Below, piece after piece: positions 11,591 through 20,717 of a DNA stretch of 42,183 nucleotides. The position numbers and the translations under genes are program-made. Below the pieces are notes generated by a model. That model was given only the letters and a program-made list of their open reading frames with translations, made no database searches and was not told the origin of the DNA. This stretch comes from Stentor coeruleus (Eukaryota; Ciliophora; Heterotrichea; Heterotrichida; Stentoridae). The DNA is taken from assembly GCA_001970955.1 (NCBI GenBank), contig MPUH01000639.1:1-42183 (forward strand), read 5' to 3'. Numbering within the stretch: the stretch's first letter is position 1; the number at the start of each line of letters is the position of its first letter.

Positions 11591-12141
11591 ATACTTTTCC
11601 CAAAAACTTGAATTTTTTAATATTATCTTCCAACAATATTCCGAATTTTTATCACAGAAATGTAATTTTCTAAGTAAATACTAATAAACAATATTTTCAT
11701 TGTGTATATTTCTTAGCAAATCTTCCTGTTATTCTCACACACAAAAAATCCAAAAACTTTTTATGCAGTTTACATAAATATCAAAAACCTTTTAGTTAAA
11801 TTTTATATTTCCTATAATAAAAATATTCTTATCCTTTAAAAAACTCAATATGAACTTATAATTTTTATAGGATAAACTCTTAGGGTTTTTAATATATAAT
11901 GGAACAACAGGAAAATATAATACAAGCATAATATATAAAAGTTTATAAAAAATGTGGAGAAATATAAGGTTCAAGCTGAAAATTACACTAAATCTTAAAA
12001 CTTTTAATTGAAAATGACTGAAACTCATATGAAAAAAGTGAGAAAAAAAAATTGCTTTAAAAATTTACTAGAAAATCCTTTATGAGATGATAACTAAAAA
12101 AATCAATCAGTTATTAATAGATTAACTATATAATGTATGCC

Positions 12142-12213
12142 GGTTCTATAGTGTAGCGGTTATCACATAGGACTCTGAATCCTATAACCCGAGTTCAAAT
12201 CTCGGTAGAACCT
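12142..12213 (+). tRNA. tRNA-Gln (CUG)
   Basis: A 72-nt cloverleaf including the discriminator. The acceptor stem is GGTTCTA/TAGAACC, the anticodon stem TAGGA/TCCTA encloses loop CTCTGAA with anticodon CTG (12175-12177), and the T arm reads CCGAGTTCAAATCTCGG. No intron is present. It decodes CAG, as expected under the standard code; it is not a UAR-reading suppressor-type tRNA. Confidence 0.95.
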
Positions 12214-12219
12214 TTTTTT
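12213..12219 (+). terminator. Pol III T-run after tRNA-Gln
   Basis: Seven T residues directly follow the acceptor stem, the usual RNA polymerase III stop. Confidence 0.85.
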
Positions 12220-13908
12220 AATTATATTTTATTATGTTTTTTTTAGTGTATTATAAGATAATCTATTTTTAGATAGGGGAAAATATTATATATGGGGAAT
12301 TTTTTACTGGTTTGATTGTGTGTGATAGTTTTTTATTGTGGCAAAAGAAGGATTTACTATTGAAAAATTACATTTTTTNGATTGTGTGTGATAGTTTTTT
12401 ATTGTGGCAAAAGAAGGATTTACTATTGAAAAATTACATTTTTTATGAAAATTTAAAATTTGGTTGTTGGAGATAGGAATTAGTGTAAAAAAGGTTTTAG
12501 ATAAAAAGTATTGTTAATTTTGATTTAAAAAATATTTGAGATATAAAGATTTGATGATTTTTGTGTAGTTATTAGAATTTTTTTAGACTTTTAGGCAAAA
12601 TTTCACAGTAACTCAAAATCTTCAACATTCCACAAGCCACTCGTATTTTATCAATGAAAATCTCAATGGCGATTTCATTCCAAACATAAAACCCTTCACA
12701 AAATCTCTTTTTGATAAATATTTCAAAGCTTCATTCGAAAAACCCAAAAATATACTATAATACTGATCTATTCTCAAAAACCATACCTACTTATCAGTTT
12801 TAAATAACCTTAATTTTTCAAAACCCAGGATTTTTACTCTTCAAAAAAATGATAACAATTGTATTAAACACTCACCTTTTCTCAACCTATTTTTTTAATC
12901 TAAAACTTCCCAGGAGTAGTCTTAATAGAATTTAATAAGAAAAAAAATTCTATACAATCAGCAGATACTTCATCAACAACAAAAAAAAATTTTATTCTAA
13001 AGTAAAGAAAACATTTTCTTCAAGAATAACAAAAAAGCATCTAAGAACTTAAAAGTGTCAAATAAAAATTTAAAAACATAAGAATTTAATGAGACTATTA
13101 GGATTTTATAGTAAAAATCTCAAGAAACTATAAATATGATCTGAGTATATTGCAAGAAAGGCTATGTTTATATGAAAAAATGGTTAAGTATAAATCTAAA
13201 TTGGTTTAAAAGCAATATTTATATATTAAATCTTGTAAAAATATAATCAACTAATAGTTTTTAATCTGTTTTTTAGTTTTTATAAAAGCAAATATCAATT
13301 TGCCTATACAAGTTTTTTCAAGTTAGAAATTTATCTGCAAAAATCTTCAATATTTTATTGACTTAACTGAATTATAATTTTTTTCTTATCATAATACCGA
13401 GTATATAAGGAAAATTTTTATCTTAATTATCATATTTATAAGTTTAAGTTCTCTCAATATTTATTATATACATATTTTAAGTAGTCCATATACAAATTTA
13501 TTTCCTTCTTACAAGGTTTAAATAAAATATGAAATAAATGGCCTTAGAGTTGATTTCAAACCTATTCTAAAATTAAAACACTACATTCAACATCTCACAT
13601 TATCTTAAAAAATACCCAAATCTCTTTTAAATATAAAAACCAGCTTATCAATATAAAACCCTAACCTAAGTTTATAAAACTTATATTTTTCTAATACCCT
13701 CAGCAAGTATTACCCAAACCCCAAGTCTTAGATTTCTTTAAAATCTTTATATATCCTATATAATATTTCTTAAATATTTAAAGAACTTTGATTTTATTAT
13801 TCCATAGAATTTTCGCTATCATAAGAAACTTAGCTTAATATACAAATAATCAATATTCATAAAGCATACCGAATACATTCAGATTTACTAATTCTTTGAT
13901 TATTCTAG
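12220..13908. other. gene-free spacer with skew switches
   Basis: No gene is seen in about 1.7 kb. 12220-12600 is G/T-rich and C-poor, then 12600-13000 switches to C-containing and G-poor. 13000-13550 is mixed AT-rich, and 13555-13740 is again C-rich and G-free (one 60-base row, 13561-13620, has 15 C and no G by hand count). A frame around 12600-12900 has few stops, but this follows from the lack of G and is not taken as coding. An N join lies at 12379. Confidence 0.5.
12314..12444. other. single-N contig join with 65-nt duplicated ends
   Basis: 12314-12378 and 12380-12444 are identical on either side of N at 12379, an unmerged overlap in non-coding DNA. Confidence 0.95.
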
Positions 13909-14265
13909 TTAGCTTTTTACGATGTCATCTCTAAATGACTGAATTACTCCAATTATTTCATCAGTATCTTCTTTTGCCACATGCTTTTCATTAAGGGTAG
14001 CTATGAGATTTAGAGCAAATTTCTCGAAATGATTGCCGAAAATTGGCATTTCTTTATGAGCTCTTTTTACAGAAACTGGGAAATGTTCGCCCTCTGGCCT
14101 GAGAGCTGCAGCTAAAAGTCCACGATTCATTATTTTAGCTCTTTCAATGTCTTTGCCTATAAAGAAACTTTGGAGTTCAGGGTCAGCAAGATTTTTTTCA
14201 TAAAATACATTGAGAACATCCTCCCAGAACGGTTGGCCACCATATCTATCGTAGATTGAATCCAT
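13909..14265 (-). CDS. truncated (2-on-2) haemoglobin
   Basis: A 118-residue single-domain globin, the usual length for truncated haemoglobins, which bind haem and handle O2 or NO in ciliates, bacteria and plants. The start ATG at 14265 gives MDSIYDRYGGQPFW, the typical YxxxGG opening. VFYEKNLADPEL (20-31) is helix B with Tyr22 as the B10 residue; FFIGKDIERAKIMNRG follows as helices C-E. RAH (68-70) provides the proximal His at about position 70, followed by GNHFEKFALNLIATL. Ciliate relatives are group I; subgroup cannot be settled by eye. No intron; the stop is TAA. Composition is like its neighbours. Confidence 0.9.
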   Translation of the reverse strand: MDSIYDRYGGQPFWEDVLNVFYEKNLADPELQSFFIGKDIERAKIMNRGLLAAALRPEGEHFPVSVKRAHKEMPIFGNHFEKFALNLIATLNEKHVAKEDTDEIIGVIQSFRDDIVKS

Positions 14266-14926
14266 TTTATATTAGCTTGCATTTCTAGTTTAATAAAATT
14301 ATAATGGATTATGACTAGGTTTCTTGAGTTTATTTAAAATATGCTTGTGTCTAAGCTTTTTAGCTTGCATTTTATTATTTAAATTTTCATTGTAGATCAA
14401 AAGAATTTATTCGTTTTATTAAATTTTTTATCAGTTTATTAGAATATTGGAAATACTGATTGTATAGTTTTTTGAATAAAAAGTGTGTGAAATATGAATG
14501 ATGAAATTGAAAGGATTTTGGTTATTTTTATATGTTTTATAGTAAAGAAATTGGATAGTTAAAGAAAAATTTTGCCTTTTTATGTGTCAAAATGTGAGTG
14601 TTTTATGCAAGAGAATTGCGATAATAGATTAAAATCTTATATAAGGAAAAAAATCTTATATTATGCTACGTTATTACAAATTCACTTATATGACCTATAA
14701 CCAATACAAAAAGACTAAAATTTCTATCCAAAATCATTTTCACATTTCATTACAATAATCTAAACACATTCCACAATATTCATGATTCTACTCGCCATAC
14801 ATCCTTACAAAAGCCACATCTAAAAATTTATCCAAACCTTCAAAATTTTTATCCTAACCAAAGCAATGACTGACAAATCGAAATTTTCCTAAATATAAAT
14901 TTCATCACATGAAAAAAATCTCAATT
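14266..14926. other. spacer between globin and UTP6-like genes
   Basis: No gene is seen. 14280-14640 is G/T-rich on plus (upstream of the globin) and 14660-14910 is C/A-rich and G-poor (downstream of the UTP6-like gene). No C-terminal extension of UTP6 can be read past its stop in this spacer. Confidence 0.55.
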
Positions 14927-15607
14927 TTACGTAATTTTAATATCTAAATTCTTACTTTTCGCTATTTCCATAAGTTCTCCCTCAACCTGTGGTACTTCTT
15001 TAACAGCATATCTAAAAACAATTTCCGGTGCATTTGTATCCTGACAATGTTCAATCTCAAATTTAAAATATTCAACCCATAACCTTCTACTCAATCTATT
15101 AACCTCAACAGCTCTTTGTAATAATGCCCTTGCACTTTCAATATCATTCCTATATTTTTCTTCAACATATCTTCCAATAATCCACATATCCTCATTACCT
15201 GAATGTAATTGTAAAGCTCTAGCCATAACTTGTGATAAATCTCTTTGTGCTTTACTTCTTATACAAAAATTTATATACTCTTTCCATACATCCACATCAT
15301 GTTTATAAGCTCGAGTGAATCTTTTGAAAAGACTGAGAATCCTTCTAACGATACTCCTGTCGCTACTTGAGTTTTTAAGATTAAGTTGATCTTTTTTACT
15401 TTGTCTAAGTTCTTCAAGTTCAAGTTCATATTGGATCGCAGAATAAAAGTGCTTTTTTTGAGGGTTGTTTCTCATAAGCTTGTATTCAAGGTTTCTTCTA
15501 GTTTTGATAATGTCTTCAACTTCACTGGCTGAGAAAATTTCTCGGGTTTGGAAGTCTATAAGGTCAGTCACCATGTCTTCTAAGATGCCCTGGATGATTT
15601 CAGCCAT
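14927..15607 (-). CDS. UTP6: UTP6-like SSU processome protein, short form
   Basis: UTP6 is a HAT-repeat subunit of the UTP-B part of the small-subunit processome, acting in the nucleolus on pre-18S rRNA. The N-terminus is close to UTP6 of other eukaryotes: MAEIIQGILEDMVTDLIDFQ, FSASEVEDIIKTRRNLEYKL, FYSAIQYELELEELRQ, then HAT-type helices with VDVWKEYINFCIRS, MWIIGRYVEEKY and SARALLQRAVEVNRLSRRLW. The product is only 226 residues, whereas UTP6 proteins are usually about 450-600, so the C-terminal HAT repeats are missing. The stop (TAA) is followed by G-rich non-coding-like sense sequence, and no 15-nt intron that would extend it is visible. Either the ciliate protein is naturally short, or the rest is a separate gene or lost. 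Confidence 0.8.
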   Translation of the reverse strand: MAEIIQGILEDMVTDLIDFQTREIFSASEVEDIIKTRRNLEYKLMRNNPQKKHFYSAIQYELELEELRQSKKDQLNLKNSSSDRSIVRRILSLFKRFTRAYKHDVDVWKEYINFCIRSKAQRDLSQVMARALQLHSGNEDMWIIGRYVEEKYRNDIESARALLQRAVEVNRLSRRLWVEYFKFEIEHCQDTNAPEIVFRYAVKEVPQVEGELMEIAKSKNLDIKIT

Positions 15608-15761
15608 TTTAAAGAAGATTATATGAAGATTTTATTTAAGATTATATGTTTTATAAGTTTTGTATAAGATAAGGATATTTAAAGTACTTTTGGGGTTAAT
15701 AAGATTAAGAGATTTATAGAGATGATTGATATTTATGAAGATGCCATGATGTTTATTATAA

Positions 15762-15834
15762 GCCCGTCTAGCTCAGATGGTAGAGCGCAAGGCTTTTAAC
15801 CTTGTGGTCGTGGGTTCGAGCCCCACGGTGGGCG
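15762..15834 (+). tRNA. tRNA-Lys (UUU)
   Basis: A 73-nt cloverleaf: acceptor GCCCGTC paired with GGTGGGC, discriminator G, D arm TAGCTCAGATGGTAGAGC, anticodon loop CTTTTAA with anticodon TTT (15795-15797), and T arm GTGGGTTCGAGCCCCAC. No intron. It lies between the 5' end of the UTP6-like gene and the 3' end of the coiled-coil gene. Confidence 0.97.
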
Positions 15835-15844
15835 TTTTTTTTTT
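15835..15844 (+). terminator. Pol III T-run after tRNA-Lys
   Basis: Ten T residues immediately follow the tRNA, consistent with RNA polymerase III termination. They end only about 35 bases from the stop codon of the opposing gene. Confidence 0.85.
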
Positions 15845-15879
15845 ATATATTTTATAACTGTATTATTATAAAAAAGCAT

Positions 15880-17976
15880 TTACAGATCTTGTTGGACAAG
15901 TTTTCTTTTCAGCCACTCGAGTTTCTCTAAAATCTTATCTTTTTTGATCTCGAATTCCTTTTCTAAGTCCTTGAGTTTCTTTTCTGCATCTTTTAAATCC
16001 CGTTCTTTCCTTTCAAGACATTTGCTTTTTTCTCTCCATTCATACTTTTCCCTTTCAAGTAAATCTTGTTTTTTCCAATACTCTTGTCTTAATACTCTAT
16101 ATTCACCCATTAATTTCTGTATTGCAGGTATTATTTCACGTCCTTCAGGTACATTTACCCAGAACCCTTGTAGTCGATTTTCTTCAATAACAAGTTCATC
16201 TTCTCGATCTCTTAATTGCTCTTCTTTAATCCTCAAAAATTTCTTCAATTCAAGTTCTTCTTTATTATCAATTTTCCCTAAAAATGGACTATTTCGTCTT
16301 GATGGGGAGTTTATTAAAGACATATCTGGTCCTCTAGTGCTAACTTCTAGTTTTTTTAAAGGACTGATGATAACATTATTAGCTTTTATATATGAAGAAT
16401 TAGAAGTTGGTAAAGTTTTTTGGTTTGGAGATGGGCTCATAGCAAAACGATTTGTTCGGTTGGGTGCCGGACTTGAAGGAATGTTATTTATTCTTATTGG
16501 GCCTATAGGGAGTTTATTAGATTTATGAGCTTGATCGGTATTACCTGATGAACCTGTTTTAGAAGAGTTGTTATAATCCATAGAGGTCTCCATGCTTTTT
16601 TCCATTGTTTTCATAACATTTCTTAGAGCACTTGAGGCCCTTTCTGTTTTTTTCATAGCTTTTAACGACTGGAAGTTTAATAAAGTACTTTTTATATGGT
16701 TAATACTCGTTGATATTGACTCTAAAGTTTCAGGGACTTTACTTGTTTTATACTTATGCTCTAACCTTTCTAGTTCATTTTCCAACTCTCTTATTTGCAA
16801 GTCTATTGGAACTTCTTCTGTTATTGAAGGAGCCTCATAAATTTTTTTATTTATAGACTTGTTTATCATAATATCATCTCTAACTTCAAATTTTGTATCT
16901 TCAATTTCTTGTAACACTTGACGAATATACTCAACTTTCTGATTTATAGAAGCCAAATAGTCTTCTTGGCTTTTCTGAAACTCCCTCATTTCATCTTCTA
17001 TCATTTCTCTATCTTTAGCATTTTTTACTGTTTGTTGGCTTACATTTTTATTAAGCCTTCTAAGTTCTTCTTCTCTCATATTCATTTTTTTTGACTTGTT
17101 GAAAAAGTAGGATTTTTTGTTTTTTGCTTGAGAAGCCTGCCATTCAAGTTCCTGCATTCTTACAGCTTCTTCGCTTTTGTAGTTTTTTAATATCGAATAC
17201 TCAAGAAACATAATTACAGCGCTTCGGCTTGGGTCTTTTTGTAGAGTGTCGTATTTTTTTATAACTTTTGATGGGAAAAACTCAAAACTTTCAAATGCTT
17301 TAATCATTTGTTCTTCAAGTTGACAAAAATAATCAGTGAGGACTTGGCTTGAAATGTTACTCCCAACAGCTGATATGTCGTTACAACTAGAAAACCCTTC
17401 ACTTAGATCAGATTTTTCAGGGAAATGAGCATCGTTATAGACAACTTTTATATCAAGTTTCATGTTACCAAGTGTAAGTCTTCCTGTTTTTTTTATGTCA
17501 TTTTCAACGTATGTGATGATTTTACTAACATCGTCTTGTAGTTGATATAAGTCTCCAAGTGAACATTCGACGTAATTACTAACGGTTCCATCTACTGAGT
17601 TGCTAACTTCGAATAAACTTTTTCTTTGTGGGACAAAATTGTAGTAAGGGGAGTCCATTCGGCTGAAAATCATGAAGTCTTGTTCGGATTGGGCGTAAAT
17701 TCTGAAAGTTAGTAAAGAAAGACAATCTTCGAATTTCATTTGGAGACGCTCATTGGCTTGGAACTGATGTTCTTCATTTAGGAACTCGTCTTCATAGTTT
17801 AGAATTAAAGCATTACTTTCTCGAGGTTTACCATTTTCTAGTTCATATTGCTTTCTAAAAATCGCCTCGCTTAGTCTTCCTAAGTCTGAGTCTAAGCTGT
17901 CTTTAGGCTTATGCCCTGTGTATTTTGAAGTGTTCTCGAAATCTCGACTTAAAATCAGAGTATCTCGTTCTTCCAT
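15880..17976 (-). CDS. coiled-coil protein of unknown function
   Basis: A 698-residue protein not matched to a family. Residues 1-220 are mixed and may fold (a region around FEDCLSLLTFRIYAQ and SLGDLYQLQDDVSKIITYVE). About 265-370 and 385-450 are heptad-rich coiled coil. About 455-560 is Ser/Asn/Pro-rich and probably disordered, with several SPxP-type sites (IPSSPAPNR, AMSPSPNQK, NSPSRRNSP) suggesting proline-directed phosphorylation. 560-698 is a long charged coiled coil rich in Lys, Glu and Leu ending QQDL. The start is the ATG at 17976 and the stop TAA; no intron is needed. A cytoskeletal or ciliary role is a guess from architecture only. Confidence 0.8.
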   Translation of the reverse strand: MEERDTLILSRDFENTSKYTGHKPKDSLDSDLGRLSEAIFRKQYELENGKPRESNALILNYEDEFLNEEHQFQANERLQMKFEDCLSLLTFRIYAQSEQDFMIFSRMDSPYYNFVPQRKSLFEVSNSVDGTVSNYVECSLGDLYQLQDDVSKIITYVENDIKKTGRLTLGNMKLDIKVVYNDAHFPEKSDLSEGFSSCNDISAVGSNISSQVLTDYFCQLEEQMIKAFESFEFFPSKVIKKYDTLQKDPSRSAVIMFLEYSILKNYKSEEAVRMQELEWQASQAKNKKSYFFNKSKKMNMREEELRRLNKNVSQQTVKNAKDREMIEDEMREFQKSQEDYLASINQKVEYIRQVLQEIEDTKFEVRDDIMINKSINKKIYEAPSITEEVPIDLQIRELENELERLEHKYKTSKVPETLESISTSINHIKSTLLNFQSLKAMKKTERASSALRNVMKTMEKSMETSMDYNNSSKTGSSGNTDQAHKSNKLPIGPIRINNIPSSPAPNRTNRFAMSPSPNQKTLPTSNSSYIKANNVIISPLKKLEVSTRGPDMSLINSPSRRNSPFLGKIDNKEELELKKFLRIKEEQLRDREDELVIEENRLQGFWVNVPEGREIIPAIQKLMGEYRVLRQEYWKKQDLLEREKYEWREKSKCLERKERDLKDAEKKLKDLEKEFEIKKDKILEKLEWLKRKLVQQDL

Positions 17977-18315
17977 TTTTATATATTTGTTGTTGGAGTA
18001 TTGAGTCGATATTGAATTTTTATAGTCAAAAATATATTCAAAGAAATTTTTATATGGGTTTTTGGCTTATAGGTTTTATTTAAAATATATAATCAGTATG
18101 TTAAGATGTGGAATATGATAAATAAAAACATTCGTTTTTACATTAATAAAAGATTAAAATACTCGATAAATGATCGTGATATAAATCTACTCTGCCCTTA
18201 AAATCTCCTTATTTAAACATAAACTAAAAAATACTCAAGACTACCAAATTACATAATCAACCATTAAACTTCCATATAAAAACCTCACAATTTCATGACA
18301 AAAAATCTTAACTAC
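17977..18315. other. spacer with skew switch
   Basis: No gene is seen. The half next to the coiled-coil gene start is T/G-rich on plus, and 18180-18310, next to the RING gene stop, is C/A-rich and G-poor. This is the same orientation rule as elsewhere. Confidence 0.5.
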
Positions 18316-20298
18316 TTATCTTCTGTAAAAAAGCCTAATAAGTGGTCCTGATATATTCCCTTGTCCATTAGTAAAAAACCCTTTAGCATTAGCTTCAAAA
18401 ACTTCAAACTCAGTCCCATCTTGTCCTTTCAACTCAGCCTTATCCAAAGGATTTCCTTTATACACAAAGTCAGCAATAATCTTAAAAACAATAAGAAAAC
18501 GTTGTAATTCCTCTATTAAAACCGGTTCTTTAAACATAATATCCATAACAATCCCTTGAAGTTTAATATTAGATAAACATTGGGCTTCAAGATTCCCAGC
18601 AAATGAATCTCCTTTAATAACATGTAAATAATCAAGAACTCCTTCAGTATTATTTATAGGACAAGATATAGAAACTCCTGTAAGATAAATTGTTTTAAAT
18701 GACTGAAAACAAAAAACTTCAATTTGGTCTTTTTTAAGATCAATAAACCATGGTTTGATTGAAGATCGAATAGAAGGATTTGGAAGGACTGAGTTAAATC
18801 TTTGGATGTAAAAGGATTTTATTTGAGGCTCAGGGATAAGAAGACCTATAGCTTTTTGAGCCCCAGGAGCTGCTATTGGGGAATTAAGATTTGATAGAAT
18901 GTGAAAGAATTCGAGCTTTTTAAGGTTTGTGAATGAATTCAGTTCAGCCAGTTGCTTGGCAAGTAAAGGAGTGAGTTTATTCCCGATTTCTCGGGATTTT
19001 CTATAGCATTCGCTTATTAGTATTCCTTCAAGGTCGATTTCTTCGATTTTTTCAAGTCTTTTCCCTTGGGCACATCTGTGACAATACCCTTTCATTTCAC
19101 TTGGAAAAAAGTGAGTAGCTGGACTAGCATCGTTAATGCATTTAATCACAAGACATTCATAAAGCTGTGAATAAAATTTACTAATGCTATGAATATTCTC
19201 AGTATTAACAGAATGTTCACAACCACAAATACACTTTGTCTTCGAACAGTTTTTACAATGAACAAGTCCACATGAGCTTAAAATTGGTAGTTTAGCATTA
19301 TCACATATTTCTTCACAATTACAACAATATGGTAATTTAACCTCAAATTTCCCTAACCTTTCCTTTATAAATTTTCTACCATCAATTGGACATTTATCTG
19401 AATTATTAGCACAAATTTCACATATAACATGAATTCCCTCACATGGTAATCTATAAGGCATATTATTCGGATATGAGAATTCTTGTGAACAAGAATTACA
19501 TGTTGAAATCGAAACTTTCCCAGGATTAGTATTTTTAATATCTAAAAGCTTAACCAAAATACTTATTTTTTCCTCAGAGTTTTTCGAAATTATTACTTGT
19601 AACTGTTCTCTTATATGAAAAGGTATATTAAAAGAGTTTACCTTACTCGCTATATCTAAGATTCTATCATTAAGTTGACCTGATAAATTTTGTGATTCTA
19701 AAGATATTGAATTTGAAGTTTTTTTACATTGATCGCATTGAATAGCCCCATTTGTCATATTGACATGAGTACCATTTTTCCCATGTGTTTGGCATTTTAT
19801 TACTTGCAAGCATTTTAGTACTTCTTTTAATCTTTGAATTTTCACCTCATTACTTTCATTGTGTAATTTTCTTATTTTCTGTCTAAGTTCTGTTGGGATT
19901 TTTGCAGGGTTTTCGATTTCTATATCGATAGCTTTTTGGACAAGAAAATCTGCTAAGTCAAAGTCTATGAGATCGATATAATTATGATGATCAGCTTGGG
20001 ATATACATAAACTACATTTTCCATCTAAAGATTGTCTGTTTAAGTAATCAGCTACTGTGTCTCTGTGGGTATTGCATTTGATTTCAAGGTGAGTTATTCT
20101 TTCAAGAATGAAAAAATTATAAGGCAAAGCTTCTGGGTTGATAATTTGGGTGTTGCAGAGAGGACAGAGGGATGGGTTTTTTTTGGATATGCTTAAGAGG
20201 CAATCAGTACATAAGGAATGCCCGCAGTTAAGGATTTTTGGCTTTAGGGATGATGTCAGTCTGTTTAAACACACAGGACATTCTAAGCTTTGATCCAT
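18316..20298 (-). CDS. multi-zinc-finger RING/B-box protein with PHR-like C-terminus
   Basis: A 660-residue protein, probably an E3 ubiquitin ligase. Residues 7-48 are a complete C3HC4 RING (C7, C10, C25, H27, C30, C33, C45, C48). A B-box-like motif, IKC(x)(T/N)..., appears three times: IKCNTHRD...GKCSLC (73-98), IKCQTHGK...QCDQC (168-191) and IKCINDAS...GYCHRC (385-409). A second RING-like finger spans 267-306 (C267, C270, C286, H290, C293, C296, C303, with Asp306 where the last Cys would be), and a third Cys-rich cluster 325-360 follows it. Residues about 495-660 (IEVFCFQSFKTIYLTGVSIS ... ISGPLIRLFY) resemble the PHR beta-sandwich of MYCBP2/PAM-type ligases. So RING and B-box modules look duplicated. 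Ubiquitin-ligase activity follows from the family; the substrate is unknown. Start ATG at 20298, stop TAA. Confidence 0.85.
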   Translation of the reverse strand: MDQSLECPVCLNRLTSSLKPKILNCGHSLCTDCLLSISKKNPSLCPLCNTQIINPEALPYNFFILERITHLEIKCNTHRDTVADYLNRQSLDGKCSLCISQADHHNYIDLIDFDLADFLVQKAIDIEIENPAKIPTELRQKIRKLHNESNEVKIQRLKEVLKCLQVIKCQTHGKNGTHVNMTNGAIQCDQCKKTSNSISLESQNLSGQLNDRILDIASKVNSFNIPFHIREQLQVIISKNSEEKISILVKLLDIKNTNPGKVSISTCNSCSQEFSYPNNMPYRLPCEGIHVICEICANNSDKCPIDGRKFIKERLGKFEVKLPYCCNCEEICDNAKLPILSSCGLVHCKNCSKTKCICGCEHSVNTENIHSISKFYSQLYECLVIKCINDASPATHFFPSEMKGYCHRCAQGKRLEKIEEIDLEGILISECYRKSREIGNKLTPLLAKQLAELNSFTNLKKLEFFHILSNLNSPIAAPGAQKAIGLLIPEPQIKSFYIQRFNSVLPNPSIRSSIKPWFIDLKKDQIEVFCFQSFKTIYLTGVSISCPINNTEGVLDYLHVIKGDSFAGNLEAQCLSNIKLQGIVMDIMFKEPVLIEELQRFLIVFKIIADFVYKGNPLDKAELKGQDGTEFEVFEANAKGFFTNGQGNISGPLIRLFYRR

Positions 20299-20717
20299 TT
20301 ATAAGAGTTTAAAGCATTTTTTTAGGTTTGTATTGAAACTATTAATCTAATAACTAATAATATAGTAGCTGTAGCATCAAATATAATCAGTATATCTTCA
20401 GGATATAAAGATAAAACTTCAGTCAATGTTTCAAAGCCTGGCTGGTTAAATCTTCATAGTCTATGATTATTATTCGTAAGTCAGCTATTCATCTGAGATT
20501 TTATAATATTTTTGAACTCTTCAAGGGTTTTTATTACTAATTCTAAATTACTGACTTCTTTCTGAGCAAAAATCATATCAACTTAATAAGAAATGAAGAA
20601 ATACTAAATAAAATACTAACTATTTAATAATGAAAATGATAAATATAAGATATCAAAATTTTATTGTAATTTTCAAACTAAATGATATATTTTTATACTT
20701 AATTATATAATTGTAAT
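20299..20717. other. spacer holding a possible coding remnant
   Basis: On the minus strand from ATG at 20576 to TAA at 20322 a frame of 85 codons is open except for two TGA codons nine apart. It reads MIFAQKEVSNLELVIKTLEE early and GFETLTEVLSLYPEDILIIF later, which looks protein-like, but no domain is recognised. It may be a small decayed gene. 20600-20717 is plain AT-rich leader to the next gene. Confidence 0.4.

Larger units (their letters stand above)
10139..12141. other. gene-poor AT-rich spacer
   Basis: No gene can be supported. A 68-codon open minus-strand frame at 10418-10215 (containing YLSWPNLLISYKAGTNTLIN) is less AT-rich than its surroundings but has no ATG start and no recognised domain; it may be a remnant. 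The plus-strand frame over the same bases is not independent. Other short frames (around 11044-11262 plus and 11792-12028 minus) are Ile/Leu/Phe/Tyr-rich translations of AT-rich DNA. A single-N join lies at 11485 and an inverted repeat at 10577-10607. Confidence 0.5.

Noticed and set aside
11044-12028. Two short hydrophobic frames (11044-11262 plus, 11792-12028 minus)
   Set aside because: Composition is just AT-rich DNA translated (Ile, Leu, Phe, Tyr, Lys). The first lacks an ATG start, and neither has a domain.
12600-12900. Possible plus-strand gene in the C-rich spacer
   Set aside because: The open stretch comes from the scarcity of G (few TAG/TGA). Frames still meet TAA, and no protein pattern or start is convincing.
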